Origin: Rubellimicrobium thermophilum DSM 16684
Lineage (GTDB): Bacteria > Pseudomonadota > Alphaproteobacteria > Rhodobacterales > Rhodobacteraceae
Assembly (NCBI RefSeq): GCF_000442315.1
Contig: NZ_KE557320.1
Location: 831,606-895,605, forward strand
Length of the DNA stretch: 64,000 bases
Direction: 5' to 3'
The position numbers and the translations under genes were made by a program. Below, piece by piece: positions 48,629-57,669 of this stretch. Numbering within the stretch: position 1 is the first letter of the stretch; each line of letters opens with the position of its first letter. The notes below the pieces were generated by a model that saw nothing but the letters and a program-made list of their open reading frames with translations, searched no databases and was not told where the DNA came from.

Positions 48629-49730
48629 GACCTCTGCCCGCCCCTCGCCGGAGCCCGTGATCGCCGTCCGCGATCTGTGCATGCATTTCCCGATCCATCG
48701 CGGCCTTCTGCGCCGGCAGGTGGGGGCGGTGAAGGCGGTGGACGGGGTGAGCTTCGACGTGATGCCCGGCGAGACGCTGGGCCTGGTGGGCGAATCGGGC
48801 TGCGGCAAGAGCACGACAGGGCGCGCCGTGCTGCGCCTTTACGACATCACATCGGGGAGCATCCGCCTCGAGGGGGTGGAGATCGGACAGATGCCGCAGT
48901 CGCAGCTGCGGCGGCTGCGCCCCCGGATGCAGATGGTATTCCAGGATCCGCAGGCCAGCCTCGATCCGCGCATGACCGTCGAGGGCATCATCCGCGAGCC
49001 GCTGGACGAACACACCCGCCTGTCCTCGCGTCAGAAGCGCGAACGGGTGCATGAGCTTCTCGATGCCGTGGGGCTGTCGCGCCGCTTTGCCGGGCGCTAT
49101 CCGCATGCCTTCTCCGGCGGACAGCGCCAGCGCATCGGGATCGCGCGGGCGCTGGCGCTCAACCCCCGCTTCGTGGTCTGCGACGAGCCGATCGCCGCGC
49201 TCGATGTCTCGATCCAGGCGCAGGTGGTGAACCTGCTGGAGGACCTGCAGGAGCGCTTCGGGCTCACCTACCTGTTCATCAGCCACGATCTGTCGATGGT
49301 CCGCCACATCGCGAACCGGGTGGCGGTGATGTATCTGGGCCGGATCGTCGAGATGGCAGGGCGCGAGGCGCTCTATGCCGATCCGCTCCACCCCTATACG
49401 CGCGCCCTGCTGTCTGCCGTCAACGAACCGGACCCCGGCGCCGCGCGAAGCCGCCGGCGCATCCTGCTGACGGGGGATGTGCCCTCGCCCGCCGATCCGC
49501 CGCGCGGGTGCAATTTCTGCACCCGCTGCCCGGAGGTGATGCCGATCTGCCGCGAGATGGACCCCGCCCTGCGCGAGGTGGCGCCGGGCCGGCATGTGGC
49601 CTGTCATCTTCACGATCCCGCCATCACCACGCCCCGGGAGCCAACCCGGGCAGCCCCGACCGCTGTTGAGGCCGCGAGCACGAGGGGGGACCAGCCCCCC
49701 TCCATCCTGTCAACAAGGAGTGTCCCATGA
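48621..49730 (+). CDS. Peptide/oligopeptide ABC transporter ATP-binding protein, DppF-like
   Basis: A 369-residue ATPase. Walker A is [17 protein letters not shown], the signature [19 protein letters not shown], Walker [14 protein letters not shown], and the H-switch [11 protein letters not shown]; the C-terminal module has [11 protein letters not shown] and [12 protein letters not shown]. It overlaps the DppD-like gene by eight bases at 48621. The last 45 residues are an unusual tail, running to the start of the binding-protein gene. Together with the neighbouring ATPase it powers a peptide importer. Confidence 0.94.
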   Translation: MSETSARPSPEPVIAVRDLCMHFPIHRGLLRRQVGAVKAVDGVSFDVMPGETLGLVGESGCGKSTTGRAVLRLYDITSGSIRLEGVEIGQMPQSQLRRLRPRMQMVFQDPQASLDPRMTVEGIIREPLDEHTRLSSRQKRERVHELLDAVGLSRRFAGRYPHAFSGGQRQRIGIARALALNPRFVVCDEPIAALDVSIQAQVVNLLEDLQERFGLTYLFISHDLSMVRHIANRVAVMYLGRIVEMAGREALYADPLHPYTRALLSAVNEPDPGAARSRRRILLTGDVPSPADPPRGCNFCTRCPEVMPICREMDPALREVAPGRHVACHLHDPAITTPREPTRAAPTAVEAASTRGDQPPSILSTRSVP

Positions 49731-51445
49731 GACTGATTCCCGCCCTGTTGGGCGCCACGGCCGCGCTCGCCCTCGCGAGCGGTGTGTCCGCGCAGGAGAC
49801 GCGCGGCGACTCCGGCCATCTGAACATCCTCTACTGGCAGGCGGTCTCGATCCTGAACCCTTATCTCTCCGGAGGCACCAAGGATGTCGAGGCATCCTCG
49901 CTCGTGCTCGAACCGCTGGCGCGCTATGATCAGGACGCCAACCTCGTCCCCTGGCTCGCCGCGGAGATCCCGAGCGTCGAGAACGGCGGCGTGGCCGAGG
50001 ACTACACCTCCATCACCTGGAAGCTGCGCGATGACATCGTCTGGTCCGACGGCACGCCCCTGACCGCCAAGGACGTGGTCTTCACCTGGGAATACTGCAC
50101 CGCCGACGGCACCGGCTGCGCGCAGGAAGGCAAGTTCGAGGGGATCACCGCCGTCGAGGCGCTGGACGAACACACCGTGCGCATCACCTTTGCCCAGCCG
50201 ACCTATTTCCCCTGGGTGGCCTTCGTGGGCGCGCAATCGCCGATCCTCCAGAAGGCCCAGTTCCAGAACTGCGTCGGTGCCGCGGCCGCGACCTGCACCG
50301 AGGCCAACACGCGGCCCATCGGCACCGGCCCCTTCGTCGTGACCGAGTTCCTGGCCAACGACGTCGTCTCCTTCGCCGCCAACGAGAATTACCGCGACCC
50401 GAACAAGCCCCATTTCGCCACCGTCACCTTCAAGGGCGGCGGGGATGCGGCCGCAGCGGCCCGCGCCGTGCTCGAGACCGGCGAGTTCGACTATGCCTGG
50501 AACCTCCAGCTCGCGCCCGATGTGCTCCAGTCCATGCAGGCGGCCGGACAGGGGCAGGTCGTCTCGGCCTTCGGGACGCTGGTCGAACGGATCGAGGTCA
50601 ACCTGACCGATCCCTCCCCCTCGCTCCCCGAGGGCGAGCGCAGCACCCTGGCCCATCCCCATCCCTTCCTGACCATCCCCGAGGTGCGCGAGGCCATGTC
50701 GCTCGCCATCGACCGGCAGACGCTCGTGGATGTGGGCTATGGCGAGGCCGGGCGGCCGACCTGCAACCTTGTCCCGGCGCCTGAATATTATGCCTCGGAC
50801 GACAGCGAATGCGCGACGACCTTCGATCTGGAACGGGCCAAGGCCCTGCTCGAGCAGGCGGGCTTCACCGACACCGATGGTGACGGCGTGCGCGAGAATG
50901 CCGATGGCGTGCGGCTGTCGGTGCTCTTCCAGACCTCGACCAATGCCGTGCGTCAGGACTTCCAGGCGCTGATCAAGTCGTGGTGGGAGGAGATCGGCTT
51001 CGAGGTGGAGCTGCGCAATATCGACGCGGCGGTGTATTTCGGCGGCGATGCCGGCAGCCCCGACACGATCGAGAAGTTCTACGCCGACGTGGAGATGTAC
51101 GCGAACAACTTCGAGGGGACCGACCCGACGAGCTACCTCGCGGCCTATACCTGCGACAAGATCCCCTCGCCCGAGACGCAGTGGCAGGGTCAGAACATCA
51201 ACCGCGTCTGCGACCCCGCCTATGAGGAGATGCTGGCCCAGTTCCAGGCCACGGGCGATCAGGAGGAGCGCTCGCGCCTGGCCCGCGCGATGAACGAGTA
51301 TCTCACGCTCGACAATCATATCGTGATCGCGCTTGTCGATCGGGGCCGGGTCTCGGGGCATGCCAACTCGCTGGGCGGGGTGGTGCTGAACACCTGGGAC
51401 AGCGAGCTGTGGAACATCGCCGACTGGTATCGCATCGCCCAGTGA
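49727..51445 (+). CDS. Peptide ABC transporter substrate-binding protein (DppA/OppA family)
   Basis: A 572-residue periplasmic binding protein. The signal peptide is [22 protein letters not shown]. The family 5 signature is seen in the [31 protein letters not shown] region and [28 protein letters not shown]. Helix-rich [34 protein letters not shown] follows. It overlaps the ATPase gene by ATGA (49727-49730). Its position in third place, after two ATPases, is unusual for the family. A strong hairpin follows the stop. Confidence 0.94.
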   Translation: MRLIPALLGATAALALASGVSAQETRGDSGHLNILYWQAVSILNPYLSGGTKDVEASSLVLEPLARYDQDANLVPWLAAEIPSVENGGVAEDYTSITWKLRDDIVWSDGTPLTAKDVVFTWEYCTADGTGCAQEGKFEGITAVEALDEHTVRITFAQPTYFPWVAFVGAQSPILQKAQFQNCVGAAAATCTEANTRPIGTGPFVVTEFLANDVVSFAANENYRDPNKPHFATVTFKGGGDAAAAARAVLETGEFDYAWNLQLAPDVLQSMQAAGQGQVVSAFGTLVERIEVNLTDPSPSLPEGERSTLAHPHPFLTIPEVREAMSLAIDRQTLVDVGYGEAGRPTCNLVPAPEYYASDDSECATTFDLERAKALLEQAGFTDTDGDGVRENADGVRLSVLFQTSTNAVRQDFQALIKSWWEEIGFEVELRNIDAAVYFGGDAGSPDTIEKFYADVEMYANNFEGTDPTSYLAAYTCDKIPSPETQWQGQNINRVCDPAYEEMLAQFQATGDQEERSRLARAMNEYLTLDNHIVIALVDRGRVSGHANSLGGVVLNTWDSELWNIADWYRIAQ

Positions 51446-51460
51446 GGGCCTGACACCCCT

Positions 51461-51491
51461 GCCCGCCGGTGCGAATCGCGCGCCGGCGGGC
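51461..51491 (+). promoter_or_regulatory. Strong hairpin between binding-protein and permease genes
   Basis: GCCCGCCGG (51461-51469) and CCGGCGGGC (51483-51491) form a perfect 9-bp stem with a 13-base loop, 16 bases after the binding-protein stop and 107 bases before the permease start. It may stop or stabilise the upstream mRNA so that the binding protein is made in excess, a common pattern in ABC operons. No T run follows. Confidence 0.5.
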
Positions 51492-51597
51492 GCTCCGGAC
51501 AAAAGGTTAAGATCCGGTTCACGCAACGCGCGGTGCCGCAAGGATTCGTCAATCCTTTCCCGCGAGGATGGCCGCCAGACGATTCGGATTCCTGCCC

Positions 51598-52605
51598 ATG
51601 CTGACCTTTGCCATCCGCCGCCTGATTCTCGCCGTGCCCACGCTGCTGTTCATCGGGCTGGTCATCTTCCTGCTGCTCGAACTCGCCCCCGGCGACCCGA
51701 TGGCGGATCAGCCCCTGACCATCCCGCCCGAGGTGCGCGAGCAGATGCGCCAGGCGCTCGGGCTCGATCAGCCCTGGTGGGTGCGCTTCTCGCTCTGGCT
51801 CTATCAGATCGCGGTTGTCGAACCGCAGGTCCTCATCGACCATCTGTTCGGCACATCCTTCGCCGAGGGCAAGGCGCGCATCATCTCCTGGCAGACCAAG
51901 TTCCCGGTCATGGACATCATCGTGCAGCGCCTGCCCCAGACGCTGTGGGTGGTCGGGATGGCCTATCTCGTGGGGGTGCTGATCGCGATCCCCATCGGCA
52001 TCATCAGCGCCGTACGGCAGTATTCGGCCTTCGACCAGATCGGCACCTTCGTGTCGATGGTGGGGTTCTCGGTGCCTACCTTCTTCACGGGCGTGCTGAT
52101 GATCGTCATCTTCTCGGTCAATCTCGGCTGGTTCCCGTCGATCTACAACACGCAGCTGCGCGTGACGGACTGGGACAGCTTCCTCCAGCAGCTCCGGCAG
52201 ATGGCGATGCCGGTCTTCGTTCTGGCGCTCTACAACGCCAGCCAGATCAGCCGCTACATGCGCGCCTCGATGCTCGACAATCTCCAGCAGGATTATGTGC
52301 GCACCGCCCGCGCCAAGGGGATGACCGAACGGACGGTGGTGCTGCGCCATGTGCTGCGCAATTCGATGATCCCGGTCGTCACGGTGATCGCGCTCGGCAT
52401 TCCGTCGATCTTCGGCGGGGCGATCATCACCGAACAGGTGTTCAAGGTGAACGGCCTGGGCCAGCTCCTCATCATCGCGATCAATGCCAACGACCTGCCG
52501 ATGGTGCAGACGCTGACCTTCATGTTCGCGGTGCTGATCGTGCTCTTCAACCTGATCGCCGACATCCTCTACGGCATCCTTGATCCGAGGATCCGCTATG
52601 ACTGA
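51598..52605 (+). CDS. Peptide ABC transporter permease, DppB-like
   Basis: A 335-residue permease with six helices, from LTFAIRRLILAVPTLLFIGLVIF onward. The binding-protein-dependent motif is YVRTARAKGMTERTVVLRHVLRNSMIPV, an EAA-type loop. I use the ATG at 51598, typical of family starts (ML.FAIRRL); an ATG at 51568 adds ten residues. The next permease starts eight bases before its stop, at 52598. It forms the membrane channel with the DppC-like protein. Confidence 0.94.
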   Translation: MLTFAIRRLILAVPTLLFIGLVIFLLLELAPGDPMADQPLTIPPEVREQMRQALGLDQPWWVRFSLWLYQIAVVEPQVLIDHLFGTSFAEGKARIISWQTKFPVMDIIVQRLPQTLWVVGMAYLVGVLIAIPIGIISAVRQYSAFDQIGTFVSMVGFSVPTFFTGVLMIVIFSVNLGWFPSIYNTQLRVTDWDSFLQQLRQMAMPVFVLALYNASQISRYMRASMLDNLQQDYVRTARAKGMTERTVVLRHVLRNSMIPVVTVIALGIPSIFGGAIITEQVFKVNGLGQLLIIAINANDLPMVQTLTFMFAVLIVLFNLIADILYGILDPRIRYD

Positions 52606-53599
52606 CGCCGCCAGCGAACCCACCCGCCCCGGTCCCGGCGGCACCGCCCGCCCCCTCCGGCCAGAGCCGCCTGCCGTCCGCGATGCGGCGACCAATCCCT
52701 GGGGGGATGTCTGGCGCCAGTTCCGCACGCACAAGGGCGCGCTTCTGGGCCTCGGCTTTCTCGTCTTCGTGACGCTGTTCTGTCTGCTCGGTCCCTGGCT
52801 CTGGCCTGTCAGCCCCGGCGCGCTGGATGTCCGCAACAAGGATCTGCGCCCGGTCTATCACCTGCTCTGGGACGGCTCGGCGCGCGTGTCCTGGTCCCAT
52901 CCGCTCGGCTCGGATCAGCTCGGGCGCGATCTCCTGGCCCAGCTCATCGCGGGGGGGCGGGTGAGCCTCGCCGTCGGCTGGACGGCCATGCTGATCGCGA
53001 TGCTGATCGGGACGCTGGTGGGGGTTCTGGCGGGCTATTTCCGCTGGCTCGACGGGATCCTGATGCGGTTCACCGATCTCGTTCTGGCGCTGCCGATCCT
53101 GCCGCTGCTGCTGGTGATGATGCTGTTGTTCCGCGATCCGCTGCGCGCGACCTTCGGTCCGGCCACGGGCATCTTCATCCTGATCGTGACGGTGATCGGC
53201 GCGACATCCTGGATGCAGACGGCGCGCATCGTGCGCGGCGACGTGCTGGCGCTCAAGGAACGGGAATTCGTCCTGGCCGCGCGCAGCATCGGCACGCCCG
53301 CGCGACGGATGATCCCGCGGCATATCCTGCCCAATGTCCTGTCGCCGATCATGGTTTCCGCCACGCTCGGCCTCGCCTCGGCGATCATCACCGAATCGGC
53401 GCTGAGCTTCCTCGGCCTCGGCTTTCCGTCGGATTTTCCGACCTGGGGCAAGCTCCTGTTCGATTCGACCGATCGGATGGCCGATTTCCCCGAGCGGGTC
53501 CTCTGGCCGGGGCTGGCCATCTCGCTCACGGTGCTGAGCGTGAACTATATCGGCGACGGGCTGCGCGATGCGCTCGATCCGCGGATCCGCGGGCGATGA
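52598..53599 (+). CDS. Peptide ABC transporter permease, DppC-like
   Basis: A 333-residue permease. After a disordered N-terminus of about 30 residues come six helices, the N-terminal OppC segment (DVWRQFRTHKGALLGLGFLVFVTLF), the HPLGSDQLGRDLLAQLIAGGRVSLAVG block, and the EAA loop EFVLAARSIGTPARRMIPRHILPNVLSPIMV. It completes a transporter in the order ATPase, ATPase, binding protein, permease, permease. It converges with DUF3422 with eight bases between. Confidence 0.94.
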   Translation: MTDAASEPTRPGPGGTARPLRPEPPAVRDAATNPWGDVWRQFRTHKGALLGLGFLVFVTLFCLLGPWLWPVSPGALDVRNKDLRPVYHLLWDGSARVSWSHPLGSDQLGRDLLAQLIAGGRVSLAVGWTAMLIAMLIGTLVGVLAGYFRWLDGILMRFTDLVLALPILPLLLVMMLLFRDPLRATFGPATGIFILIVTVIGATSWMQTARIVRGDVLALKEREFVLAARSIGTPARRMIPRHILPNVLSPIMVSATLGLASAIITESALSFLGLGFPSDFPTWGKLLFDSTDRMADFPERVLWPGLAISLTVLSVNYIGDGLRDALDPRIRGR

Positions 53600-53607
53600 G
53601 GCCCGTG

Positions 53608-54879
53608 TCAGCCATGCAGACGGCGGCGGATGCGGCGCAGACCGATCCAGGTGACAAGGACGACGAGCGGCGTCACGGCCGCACCCAGCCAGGCCTTGTC
53701 GATCGAATGGGTCAGCGGGGCCAGCAGATACAGAAGGAGGCCGACGCCGTAATAGCTCACCGCGACGACCGAGAGCCCCTCGACCGTGTGCTGGAGCCGC
53801 AGCGCCATGTCCGCGCGCCTGTCCATGCTGGCCAGCAGCTTCTGGCTCTGGGCGCTGCGATCGACATCCACGCGGGTGCGCAAGAGGTCGCCGGCCCGGA
53901 TGGCCCGGGCGGCCATTGCCTCGAGCCTCGCGCGGGAGGACGCAACGGTGCGCATGGCCGGATCGAAGCGGCGGGCCATGAATTCGGCCAGGGTCTGGCG
54001 CCCCTCGAAGCGTTCCTCGCGCAGGGCCTCGATGCGCTGGGCAACGATCGCCTCATAGGCGCTGGTGGCGCCGAAGCGATAGCTGGCCGTGGCGGCCATC
54101 CCCTCGATGGCGGCCGAGATGGCCAGAAGGGAATCGAGCGCTTCCTCCGGCCTGTCGGCAGCCGCCATCCCGGCGACAAGCGCCGACAGGCGGGCCTCGA
54201 TCCGCCCCATCTCGGGCGAAAGGGCGCGGGCACGGGCAAAGCCCAGCATGGCCATGGCCTTGTAGGTCTCGATCTCGCACAGGCGCTGAACGACACGGCC
54301 GATGCGTCGTTCGCCCACGCCGGGCCGGACCCAGATGGCGAAACGCAGATGCCCCGCCGGATCGATGCGGAAATCCGAGGCGATCACCAACTCGTTGTCG
54401 AGCACGCGCGAGACGGCCAGCGATTCGGGCACGAACCAGGCGTCAGCCTCGGGTGCGATTCGCTCGTCCCCTTCGGCGAGCTCGATGCGGAACAGCGCAG
54501 AGGTGAGCCGCAGCCCCGGGGCCCGGGCCAGCCAGTCCGGCGGAAACTGGGCGAAGAGTGCCGGATCGAAAGGCGGGCCTGGCTCGCCTTCACCGATCAG
54601 GGTGTAGGTCACGAATTCCGTATGGCTCTCCCATTTGAGCCAGTGCCGGCCCAGTCGCCCATACCAGTGGGTTGCGTCGGGCTGGGGATGCGGAGCGCCG
54701 AAACGGTCCAGCAGCTCGAGCAGATGCGCCCGTTCCAGGGCCCGGTCGCGCGCCGCAGCCTCCTCGGCCTGCTTGATCGCAAGGAATGCGGCCCATCCCG
54801 GCGCGCGAGCCACGGGAAAGGGGCGCGCATGCAGTTCGTTGGCTGTCACATAGCGCAACGGATGATCGTCGAGCGGCAT
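53608..54879 (-). CDS. DUF3422 family membrane protein
   Basis: A 423-residue protein of the DUF3422 family, which is common in alpha- and betaproteobacteria. The family start LDDHPLRYVTANELHARPFPV is present; the middle is helical (AMRTVASSRARLEAMAARAIRAGDLLRTRVDVDRSAQSQKLLA), and two membrane segments close the protein (VAVSYYGVGLLLYLLAPL and WLGAAVTPLVVLVTWIGL). This layout resembles CorA-like or Mg-channel shape, but no function is known. It is downstream of the decarboxylase on the same strand, separated by a terminator and direct repeats. Confidence 0.9.
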   Translation of the reverse strand: MPLDDHPLRYVTANELHARPFPVARAPGWAAFLAIKQAEEAAARDRALERAHLLELLDRFGAPHPQPDATHWYGRLGRHWLKWESHTEFVTYTLIGEGEPGPPFDPALFAQFPPDWLARAPGLRLTSALFRIELAEGDERIAPEADAWFVPESLAVSRVLDNELVIASDFRIDPAGHLRFAIWVRPGVGERRIGRVVQRLCEIETYKAMAMLGFARARALSPEMGRIEARLSALVAGMAAADRPEEALDSLLAISAAIEGMAATASYRFGATSAYEAIVAQRIEALREERFEGRQTLAEFMARRFDPAMRTVASSRARLEAMAARAIRAGDLLRTRVDVDRSAQSQKLLASMDRRADMALRLQHTVEGLSVVAVSYYGVGLLLYLLAPLTHSIDKAWLGAAVTPLVVLVTWIGLRRIRRRLHG

Positions 54880-54971
54880 CCCGCACCTCCGCCAGATGGG
54901 GGCAGACTAGCGCATGACGTGCCGTCGTAAAGAGATTCGCAAGCCAGAATAATGGCTTAACTGCACACCAT

Positions 54972-55000
54972 GGCATACCGGATCAGGCTTCGGCATACCG
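54972..55000. repeat. Nine-base direct repeats 20 bases apart
   Basis: GGCATACCG occurs at 54972-54980 and 54992-55000, a period of 20 bases, which places both copies on the same helix face. The repeats lie upstream of the DUF3422 gene (leftward start 54879) and just beyond the decarboxylase. Between them and the gene, AAGCC (54941-54945) and GGCTT (54954-54958) form a short inverted repeat. An activator site is possible. Confidence 0.45.
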
Positions 55001-55004
55001 AACC

Positions 55005-55032
55005 GGACTGCGGAGCGGATGCCCCGCAGTCC
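55005..55032 (-). terminator. Terminator hairpin after the decarboxylase gene
   Basis: GGACTGCGG (55005-55013) and CCGCAGTCC (55024-55032) make a perfect 9-bp stem with a 10-base loop, beginning 16 bases beyond the decarboxylase stop. This is the strongest terminator-like stem of the window, although a clear T tract is missing on the minus strand. Confidence 0.6.
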
Positions 55033-55047
55033 ACCGGATCAGACGGA

Positions 55048-56223
55048 TCAGATGGCCACCACGTCGAGCGGGGGGAAGCCGTTGAAGCACACGGAGGAAT
55101 AGGTGCTGGTATAGGCCCCGGTGTTGCGGATCAGCACGCGATCCCCCGCCCGCAGCGTCAGGGGAAGCTGCACCGGGCGCTTCTCGTAGAGGACATCGGC
55201 CGAATCGCAGGACGGCCCGGCGACGATGCAGGGGCCGGTCGGATCGCCATCGCGGTCGGTAAGGAACTGATAACGGATCGCCTCGCCTTCGGTCTCGGCC
55301 AGGCCCGAGAAGCGCCCGACGGAGAGATAGACCCAGCGGTGCAGATCGCGCTCCGACTTGCGGGAGGTCAGGACCACCTCGGCCACGATCATCCCGGCCT
55401 CGGCCACAAGGCCGCGGCCTGGCTCGGCCATGATGCGGGGCACATGACCGAACCGCTCGTGGACCATGGCCATGACACCGGCCGCATAATCCGTCGGCGC
55501 CTCGATCGGCTCGCCATAGAAGGCGGGGAAGCCGCCGCCGATATTGAGCAGCGTCAGCGCATGACCCGCCTCCCGGGCACGGGTCCAGAGCGCCGCCACC
55601 GCATCGAGCGTTGGGGCCCACATCGCGGACTGGCGGGTCTGCGATCCGACATGGAAGGACAGGCCCAGGGGTTCGAGCCCCAGGCCCTTCGCTGCATCGA
55701 GCAGGTGCAGCGCGGTCCCGGCGTCGCAGCCGAACTTGCGCGTCAAAGGCCAGTCCGCCATCGACTGTTCGACAATAACACGGACATAGACCTGTGCGCC
55801 GGGGGCATGGGCCGCGATCTTTTCCAGCTCTTCCTCGGCATCGGCCGCAAAGAGGGTGATGCCCCGCTCATGCGCCCAGGCGATGTCACGCGCGCGCTTG
55901 ATCGTGTTGCCGAAGGAGATGCGGTCGGGCGTGGCGCCGGCCTCGAGACATTGCGCGATCTCGCCGGTGGAGGCGGCATCGAAATTGGCTCCGAGCTGCA
56001 CGAGGCGGCGCAGCAGGGCGGGATGGGGATTGGCCTTGACGGCATAGTGGATGTCGGCGCGGCCAAGGCCCGTCTTGAGCGCATGATACTGCGCCTCCAT
56101 CCGGTCCACATCGAGAACCAGCGTCGGCCGGTCGAAGGCCGCCGTGCGGCAGAAGGTCTCGAGACGGGAGGGGACAGCGAAATCAGGCGTCGGGGCCACG
56201 GCCCCCGCGTTCAGGACGGTCAT
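55048..56223 (-). CDS. Ornithine/lysine decarboxylase, alanine racemase fold (type III)
   Basis: A 391-residue PLP enzyme making putrescine (or cadaverine). K63 in HYAVKANPHP is the PLP lysine. The phosphate and substrate sites are in GLSFHVGSQTRQ, LNIGGGFPAFY and EPGRGLVAEAGM, and the other-subunit cysteine is C339 in GPSCDSADVLYE. Sequence features favour ornithine, but lysine/ornithine specificity cannot be told by eye. A small leader ORF overlaps its start codon by ATGA, and the 323-base region upstream may hold a regulatory RNA. The terminator follows the stop. Confidence 0.93.
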   Translation of the reverse strand: MTVLNAGAVAPTPDFAVPSRLETFCRTAAFDRPTLVLDVDRMEAQYHALKTGLGRADIHYAVKANPHPALLRRLVQLGANFDAASTGEIAQCLEAGATPDRISFGNTIKRARDIAWAHERGITLFAADAEEELEKIAAHAPGAQVYVRVIVEQSMADWPLTRKFGCDAGTALHLLDAAKGLGLEPLGLSFHVGSQTRQSAMWAPTLDAVAALWTRAREAGHALTLLNIGGGFPAFYGEPIEAPTDYAAGVMAMVHERFGHVPRIMAEPGRGLVAEAGMIVAEVVLTSRKSERDLHRWVYLSVGRFSGLAETEGEAIRYQFLTDRDGDPTGPCIVAGPSCDSADVLYEKRPVQLPLTLRAGDRVLIRNTGAYTSTYSSVCFNGFPPLDVVAI

Positions 56224-56264
56224 CGGTCATCTCCGACAGACGAAGGGCCCCGGGCCCGGTTCAT
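56220..56264 (-). CDS. Possible 14-codon leader ORF overlapping the decarboxylase start (weak)
   Basis: ATG at 56264 opens MNRARGPSSVGDDR and its TGA at 56222-56220 overlaps the decarboxylase ATG (56223-56221) as ATGA. The same frame is open further upstream to 56579, so a longer leader is possible. Alphaproteobacterial ornithine decarboxylase genes are known to carry a conserved leader (the speF RNA motif), and enteric speF is controlled by a leader peptide. Whether this ORF is used is unproven. The rest of the 56224-56546 gap has no other gene. Confidence 0.3.
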   Translation of the reverse strand: MNRARGPSSVGDDR

Positions 56265-56546
56265 TCCAAGGGAGACGTTACCGTCGCTGCGTAAACACGT
56301 CGGGCGCGAGGCTGACCGGCCAGAGGCGCGTGCGTTGGCGTCTGTGGCGCCCAGATGGGGCCAAACGGGATTCGGATCAAGACCCTTCTTTGTGACCGGC
56401 AAAGATTCTGCCGATCGCGGGCAGAAGCGCACGCCCCCCCTTGCGCCGCTGCCCGATTCCGTCCGCCCCCCGGGGGGCCCATCCATGTCATCCATGAGGC
56501 CCGGCAAGGACTTGGCCATGGTCTGCCGACGTGAAAGGTTCGGCTC

Positions 56547-57150
56547 ATGACCCGGCTGATCCTCTTCAACAAGCCTCATGGCGTCCTGACGCAGTTCACG
56601 GACCGTTCAAGCCCATCCCCCCGGCCGACGCTGTCGGGATTCGGTCTTCCACAGGGGGTCTATCCTGCCGGACGGCTCGACCGGGACAGCGAAGGGCTGC
56701 TGCTGCTCACCGACGACGGCATGCTTCAGGCACGGATCGCCGATCCCCGGCACAAGATGGAGAAGACCTATCTGGTGCAGGTGGAGGGGGCACCGGATGA
56801 CGAGGCCCTCGCCCCGCTGCGCCGGGGGGGTCGTTCTCAATGACGGCATGACCCGCCCGGCACGAGTGCAGCTCATCCCGCCGCCATCCCTCTGGCCACG
56901 CAACCCGCCGGTGCGCCACCGTCAGAGCGTGCCGGACCGCTGGATCAAGATCGTCATCACCGAAGGCCGCAACAGGCAGGTGCGGCGCATGACCGCCGCG
57001 ATCGGCTTTCCGACGCTCCGTCTCGTGCGGTGGCGGATAGGGCCGTGGAGCCTTGGGGATCTCTCCCCCGGAGAATGGCGGGAGGTCAATCCTGGCGCGG
57101 CAGGGCCCGAGCGGCTGTCAGCACCTCCTCGGCGTGGCCGGGAACGCTGA
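56547..57150 (+). CDS. rluE: 23S rRNA pseudouridine synthase, RluE-like (frame broken near 56827)
   Basis: A 200-residue RsuA/RluE-family enzyme without the S4 domain. The opening [15 protein letters not shown] and catalytic [16 protein letters not shown] with the Asp are in frame one; [10 protein letters not shown] follows. In the second frame come [31 protein letters not shown]. One extra G in G7 at 56824-56830 explains the switch ([15 protein letters not shown]). E. coli RluE modifies U2457 of 23S rRNA. The 3' end overlaps the convergent bcp gene by 65 bases, so the true stop may differ. Confidence 0.87.
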
Positions 57151-57565
57151 CCTTGGGCCAGAGGCGGGCCACCCGGCCATCGGCGCCGACCAGAAAGGTG
57201 GTTCGCTCTGCACCCATGTATTTGCGGCCATACATGCTCTTCTCGACCCAGAGCCCCAGGGTCTCGAGCAGCGATCGCTCCTCATCCGAGACGAGCGTCA
57301 CGCCGAGGCCGTGCTTGGCCTTGAACCGGTCCAGGGCCTTCACCGGATCGGGTGACAGACCGATGACGGGAATGCCGAGAGCCGCGAAATCCGGGGCCAG
57401 GCGGGTGAAGTCGTTCGCCTCGGCCGTGCAGCCCGATGTATCGGCCTTGGGATAGACGTAAAGGACGAAGGGTTTCCCCCCGAGCATGGCGCGCGAGACC
57501 CGCCCGCCGCCGTCGGTGGGCAGGTCGAAATCGGGGAAGAGATCTCCTTCGGCGATGGCAGGCAT
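57086..57565 (-). CDS. bcp: Peroxiredoxin, Bcp/AhpC-TSA type
   Basis: A 159-residue thiol peroxidase. The peroxidatic cysteine lies in [19 protein letters not shown]. The usual nearby resolving cysteine (CTxxAC) is replaced by Asn/Asp, so this is a one-Cys type or uses another resolving thiol. [35 protein letters not shown] and the [12 protein letters not shown] strand are typical. It reduces peroxides with thioredoxin or glutathione. It ends on top of the 3' end of the rluE-like gene. Confidence 0.93.
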   Translation of the reverse strand: MPAIAEGDLFPDFDLPTDGGGRVSRAMLGGKPFVLYVYPKADTSGCTAEANDFTRLAPDFAALGIPVIGLSPDPVKALDRFKAKHGLGVTLVSDEERSLLETLGLWVEKSMYGRKYMGAERTTFLVGADGRVARLWPKVSVPGHAEEVLTAARALPRQD

Positions 57566-57669
57566 GGTCGTTCCCTTGCGATATCCTCAAGCCGATGCTG
57601 GCCATGCCGGCCTCGCGCCGCAAGGGCCCCTGCCCTGCGCCGATGCACAGGGCCGTGTGCCTCTCTGCA

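Noticed and set aside
49610-51541. A 643-codon minus-strand frame across the peptide-binding protein
   Set aside because: It lies opposite a complete binding protein with signal peptide and shows no domain of its own.
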